Of a stretch of 64,000 nucleotides of DNA, positions 57,110-64,000 are shown piece by piece (within the stretch, counting starts at the first letter, position 1; each line of letters opens with the position of its first letter). The DNA lies in the NCBI RefSeq assembly GCF_016807805.1, contig NZ_CP063362.1, positions 620,001-684,000 of the forward strand, read 5' to 3'. The notes under the pieces are model-generated. The model made no database searches. It saw nothing but the letters and a program-made list of their open reading frames with translations, and was not told the DNA's origin. The stretch is from Xanthobacter dioxanivorans. GTDB taxonomy: Bacteria > Pseudomonadota > Alphaproteobacteria > Rhizobiales > Xanthobacteraceae. The translations under genes were made by a program, and so were the position numbers.

Positions 57110-57519
57110 CCTCTTCCCTCACCTGGCGTCTCGGCACCCGGCCGAACCGGCTCATCGCACCGCCCGGAACGCCCGCGGGTCTACCCCCGCGTGCCGCACC
57201 GGAGCTGAATGCATATGTCAGCATCGGTTCATAATGGCTAAACGGGCTTCCGGTTTCCCAGAACGCCCGCCGACGACGACTTCCATCGGCACTGCGTCCG
57301 AAAGTCCGGCCCGGAAGGTGACTTCGGGACGATTCGGCTGCAATGCGAGAGGTCTTACACCGCACCGCCCGCACTGTCTGTGTCCGGGGCGTCACAGCCG
57401 GCCCTTTCATGACGGTCAGGGTAAAGCAGGGGTTTACGGAGCGGCGGCGCGCGGCGCTTTACTCCCCTGCCCCGAGGCTCTAAGCGGAGGCGTCTTTCGG
57501 CAACGCATAAAAGGCGCCC
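57110..57519. other. Intergenic region, no gene seen
   Basis: No credible coding sequence in these 410 bases. The region is divergent between the 42-residue gene and the YqaA gene, so it should hold both promoters. No convincing -35/-10 pair is seen. Confidence 0.4.
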
Positions 57520-58101
57520 ATGCTCCGCAAGCTCTATGACTGGATCATCGCCTATTCGGCGAAGCCTTCGGCGCCGTGGGCGCTGGCCCTCGTGTCGTTC
57601 GCGGAGAGCTCGGTGTTCCCTGTGCCGCCGGATGTGCTGCAGGTGCCGATGACCCTGGCCCGGCCGGACAAGGCCTGGCAGTACGCCTTCATCGCCACCG
57701 TCGCCTCGGTGCTGGGCGGCCTCGTCGGCTACGCCATCGGCGCGCTGCTCTATGAGAGCGTGGGCAAGTTCCTCATCGACCTCTACGGCTACGGCAGCAA
57801 GGTCGACCAGTTCCGCGAGGCCTATGCCCATTACGGCCACTGGGTGATCCTGCTGAAGGGGCTCACGCCGATCCCCTACAAGCTGGTGACCATCACCTCG
57901 GGCTTCGCCCAGTACAACCTGTTCTGGTTCGTGGTGCTGTCCATCATCACCCGCGGCGCGCGCTTCTTCATCCTGGCGGCGCTGCTGCACTATTTCGGGC
58001 CGTCGGCGCGGGAATTCATCGAGAAGCGGCTGGGCCTCGTCACCCTCGGCCTTCTCGCGGTGGTGGTGCTCGGCCTCGTGGCCGCGGTCTACTTCATCTG
58101 A
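57520..58101 (+). CDS. YqaA family (DedA/SNARE-associated) membrane protein
   Basis: A 193-residue membrane protein of the VTT/DedA domain family. PWALALVSFAESSVFPVPPDVLQVPMTLARP has the conserved acidic residue before the Pro-rich re-entrant loop. YAFIATVASVLGGLVGYAIGALL, then YGHWVILLKGLTPIPYKLVTITSGFAQYNLFWF is the second loop with conserved Pro, Thr and Tyr, and ARFFILAALLHYFG the Arg motif. DedA-type proteins are linked to lipid-carrier or phospholipid flipping. The single copy here is the YqaA branch. No close operon partner follows. Confidence 0.9.
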   Translation: MLRKLYDWIIAYSAKPSAPWALALVSFAESSVFPVPPDVLQVPMTLARPDKAWQYAFIATVASVLGGLVGYAIGALLYESVGKFLIDLYGYGSKVDQFREAYAHYGHWVILLKGLTPIPYKLVTITSGFAQYNLFWFVVLSIITRGARFFILAALLHYFGPSAREFIEKRLGLVTLGLLAVVVLGLVAAVYFI

Positions 58102-58161
58102 TCCGGCGAGGTGGCTGAGCCACCCCGCCAGCCTTCACCCGCCTTCAATGCGCGGGCACAA

Positions 58162-59046
58162 TCAGTTGGCCCCCTTGGGCTTCGACAGCACCGAGGCCGT
58201 GCCCGCCGAGGCGCTGCCCGACGCGGCGGTGCCGACCCCCGCCTTGCGCGGTCCCTGGCCGGCCTGCGAGACCCCCGCCGGCGCATCCGGGGCCTTGCCG
58301 GCGGCGCCGGGCGAAGGCGCTTCGGCGGAGGCGCCGGACGGGGCCGCAGGAGGTTGGGCGGGCGCTTGAATCGGAGCCGGCGGCGGAACGGCTGAAGCCG
58401 GGGGCACCTGCCCTGTCGACTGCTGCGCCGGCGGGGTCGCGCCGGGAGCGACGGCGGCGGGAGCCGCAGGCGCAACGGCGCCCGGCGCCGCGGGTGCGGC
58501 GGGCGCGGGCGTCAGGGCCGCCATGGAGGCCTCCGGCGGACGCGGCGGCGGCAGGGGCGCGGCGGACGGCTGCGGGCTCGGCGCCAGGCGCGCCACCGGT
58601 GGCGCGGCATTGCGCGGCGGAGCCGGCGGGGCGGCAGAACGGCGCGGCGCCCCGGGCACGGCGATGGTCTGGGCGCCATTGAGGGTGCGGGCGCTCACCA
58701 CCCGGCCGGTGGCGGCATTCACGCGCAGCACCGCCGGGCCCTCCTCGTCCACGGCGGTGAGCACGTAGGTGCCCCCGGCGAGGCGCGGCAACGACACCTG
58801 CCAGTAGCCCATGCCGCGCACGATGTTCATGACCTCCCGCGGCGGCAGGATGGGATAGCGCGGCACCCGGGCCGGCACCTCGTAGCCATAAGCGGGCGGC
58901 GCCCCGTAGGGACCCTCGTAGATCATCACCTGCGCCGCCGCCGGCACGGACGCGCCGATGGGCAGAAGGGCGGCGGGCAGAAGGGCAACGCCCAGAAAAA
59001 GGGCAGGCGAAGCGAGGCGGAAAGGCCGGGCGGGAAGGGGCGACAT
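58162..59046 (-). CDS. Exported Pro/Ala-rich protein with PepSY-like segment
   Basis: A 294-residue protein. Signal peptide (about residues 1-40, [27 protein letters not shown]), then a Tyr/Pro-rich stretch and [53 protein letters not shown] (about 70-125), which resembles a PepSY-type domain. The last 165 residues are almost only Pro, Ala, Gly, Ser and Gln, a disordered linker that could span peptidoglycan. No function can be assigned. The start at 59046 is a choice over the longer frame to 59076. Confidence 0.6.
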   Translation of the reverse strand: MSPLPARPFRLASPALFLGVALLPAALLPIGASVPAAAQVMIYEGPYGAPPAYGYEVPARVPRYPILPPREVMNIVRGMGYWQVSLPRLAGGTYVLTAVDEEGPAVLRVNAATGRVVSARTLNGAQTIAVPGAPRRSAAPPAPPRNAAPPVARLAPSPQPSAAPLPPPRPPEASMAALTPAPAAPAAPGAVAPAAPAAVAPGATPPAQQSTGQVPPASAVPPPAPIQAPAQPPAAPSGASAEAPSPGAAGKAPDAPAGVSQAGQGPRKAGVGTAASGSASAGTASVLSKPKGAN

Positions 59047-59501
59047 GGCGCGCGTCTCATGCTTTCGGTGCGTCAAGGCGAATCCCGCGCACTAAACCGG
59101 GCCAATACGGCAGCCATGGGACCATGAGCGGCCCGCCGCGTGGCGGGAGCGGGGGCGCCGGCCGAAACGGCGTTGCGTGGCAGGCCGCCGCGCCGTACCG
59201 TTCTTTCATTCCACCGGGCCGGGGCGCAACTTTTCATCACCCTGACCGCATCCACGCCATCGGGGCGCTTGTGAGATTGCCGCTTTTCTGGCATCTTCGG
59301 CGAGATAGGGAAACAATGCTTCCCTATCTCCCACATGGCTGGCTCGAAACGAACCGCGTCCGGACTTCCCGGCGCGAAGCGGTGGCGTGTGGTGCAAAAG
59401 TTGCAACGTCGGCTCCTGCTCAGCTAGAGCGGTGCTCCGGCGGACACGGGGGTGGCCGGCGGGCACAGGGCCCGGCCGGCGGTCAGAAAAGGAATGCGAA
59501 C
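59047..59501. promoter_or_regulatory. gltB upstream region with 11-bp inverted repeat
   Basis: No gene. GAGATAGGGAA (59302-59312) and TTCCCTATCTC (59320-59330) form a perfect inverted repeat with a seven-base spacer, 172 bases before the gltB ATG, with no T tract. It could be an operator or a leader hairpin. Further down TTGCAA (59400-59405) and TAGAGC, 18 bases apart, may be a weak promoter. Another short palindrome, TGCAAAAGTTGCA, overlaps it. Confidence 0.45.

Positions 59502-64000
<4,499 letters not shown>

Overview
The window is about 70% G+C DNA from an alphaproteobacterium of the order Hyphomicrobiales (Rhizobiales). The family is most likely Xanthobacteraceae, near Xanthobacter, Azorhizobium or Ancylobacter. 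I infer this from the ruvCAB/ybgC-tolQRAB-pal-cpoB-tilS-ftsH gene order, the alphaproteobacterial paralogues (DUF2852, DUF4164, TorF-type porin, AprI/Inh-like protein), the Calvin-cycle triose genes and the intergenic repeats. No search was possible, so the taxon is an inference. I saw no RNA genes, prophage, insertion sequence or CRISPR array.

From 1 to about 33 kb the content is mainly conserved core. It starts with Holliday-junction genes (ruvC end, ruvA, ruvB), interrupted by a DUF1772 gene and a reversed flavin reductase. A TetR regulator with two matching 19-bp operator candidates follows, then the envelope-constriction cluster ybgC-tolQRAB-pal-cpoB, tilS and ftsH, and reversed zapA/DUF4164. 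Central carbon genes follow: tkt, gap, pgk and a class I fba. Next come a ThiE-like gene, a Sel1-repeat protein, suhB, mutL, map, radC, a putative porin, an AprI/Inh-like protein and a 2-hydroxyacid dehydrogenase. Four conserved genes (tolQ, cpoB, suhB, mutL) each carry one apparent single-base frameshift in G/C-rich DNA. These are either sequence errors or real indels, possibly linked to the mutL lesion.

From 31 to 41 kb lie a CUT1 sugar-type ABC transporter, a UPF0114 membrane protein, a metallo-beta-lactamase-fold protein, a 46-residue DUF3096 protein, ppdK, and a GlsB/YeaQ stress membrane protein with a textbook EcfG-type promoter. Dispersed palindromic repeats are seen only between 33.7 and 54.6 kb, marking a more accessory stretch.

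The most distinctive region is 41 to 57 kb, an oxalate-use module. On the minus strand it reads iclR, tctC-tctB-tctA (tripartite tricarboxylate transporter), gntR, oxc (oxalyl-CoA decarboxylase), frc, a lone PAS protein, a second frc, then sucC-sucD and an FAH-family hydrolase. Divergent from iclR is a panE-like gene that probably encodes oxalyl-CoA reductase. The proposed logic is this: the transporter imports oxalate, Frc makes oxalyl-CoA, Oxc decarboxylates it for energy via formyl-CoA and formate, and the PanE-like enzyme reduces it to glyoxylate for biomass. GntR, IclR and the PAS protein would supply control. Candidate operators for both regulators are visible.

The last part carries a 42-residue membrane-anchored peptide, a YqaA/DedA protein, a Pro/Ala-rich exported protein and the first 1,499 codons of gltB.
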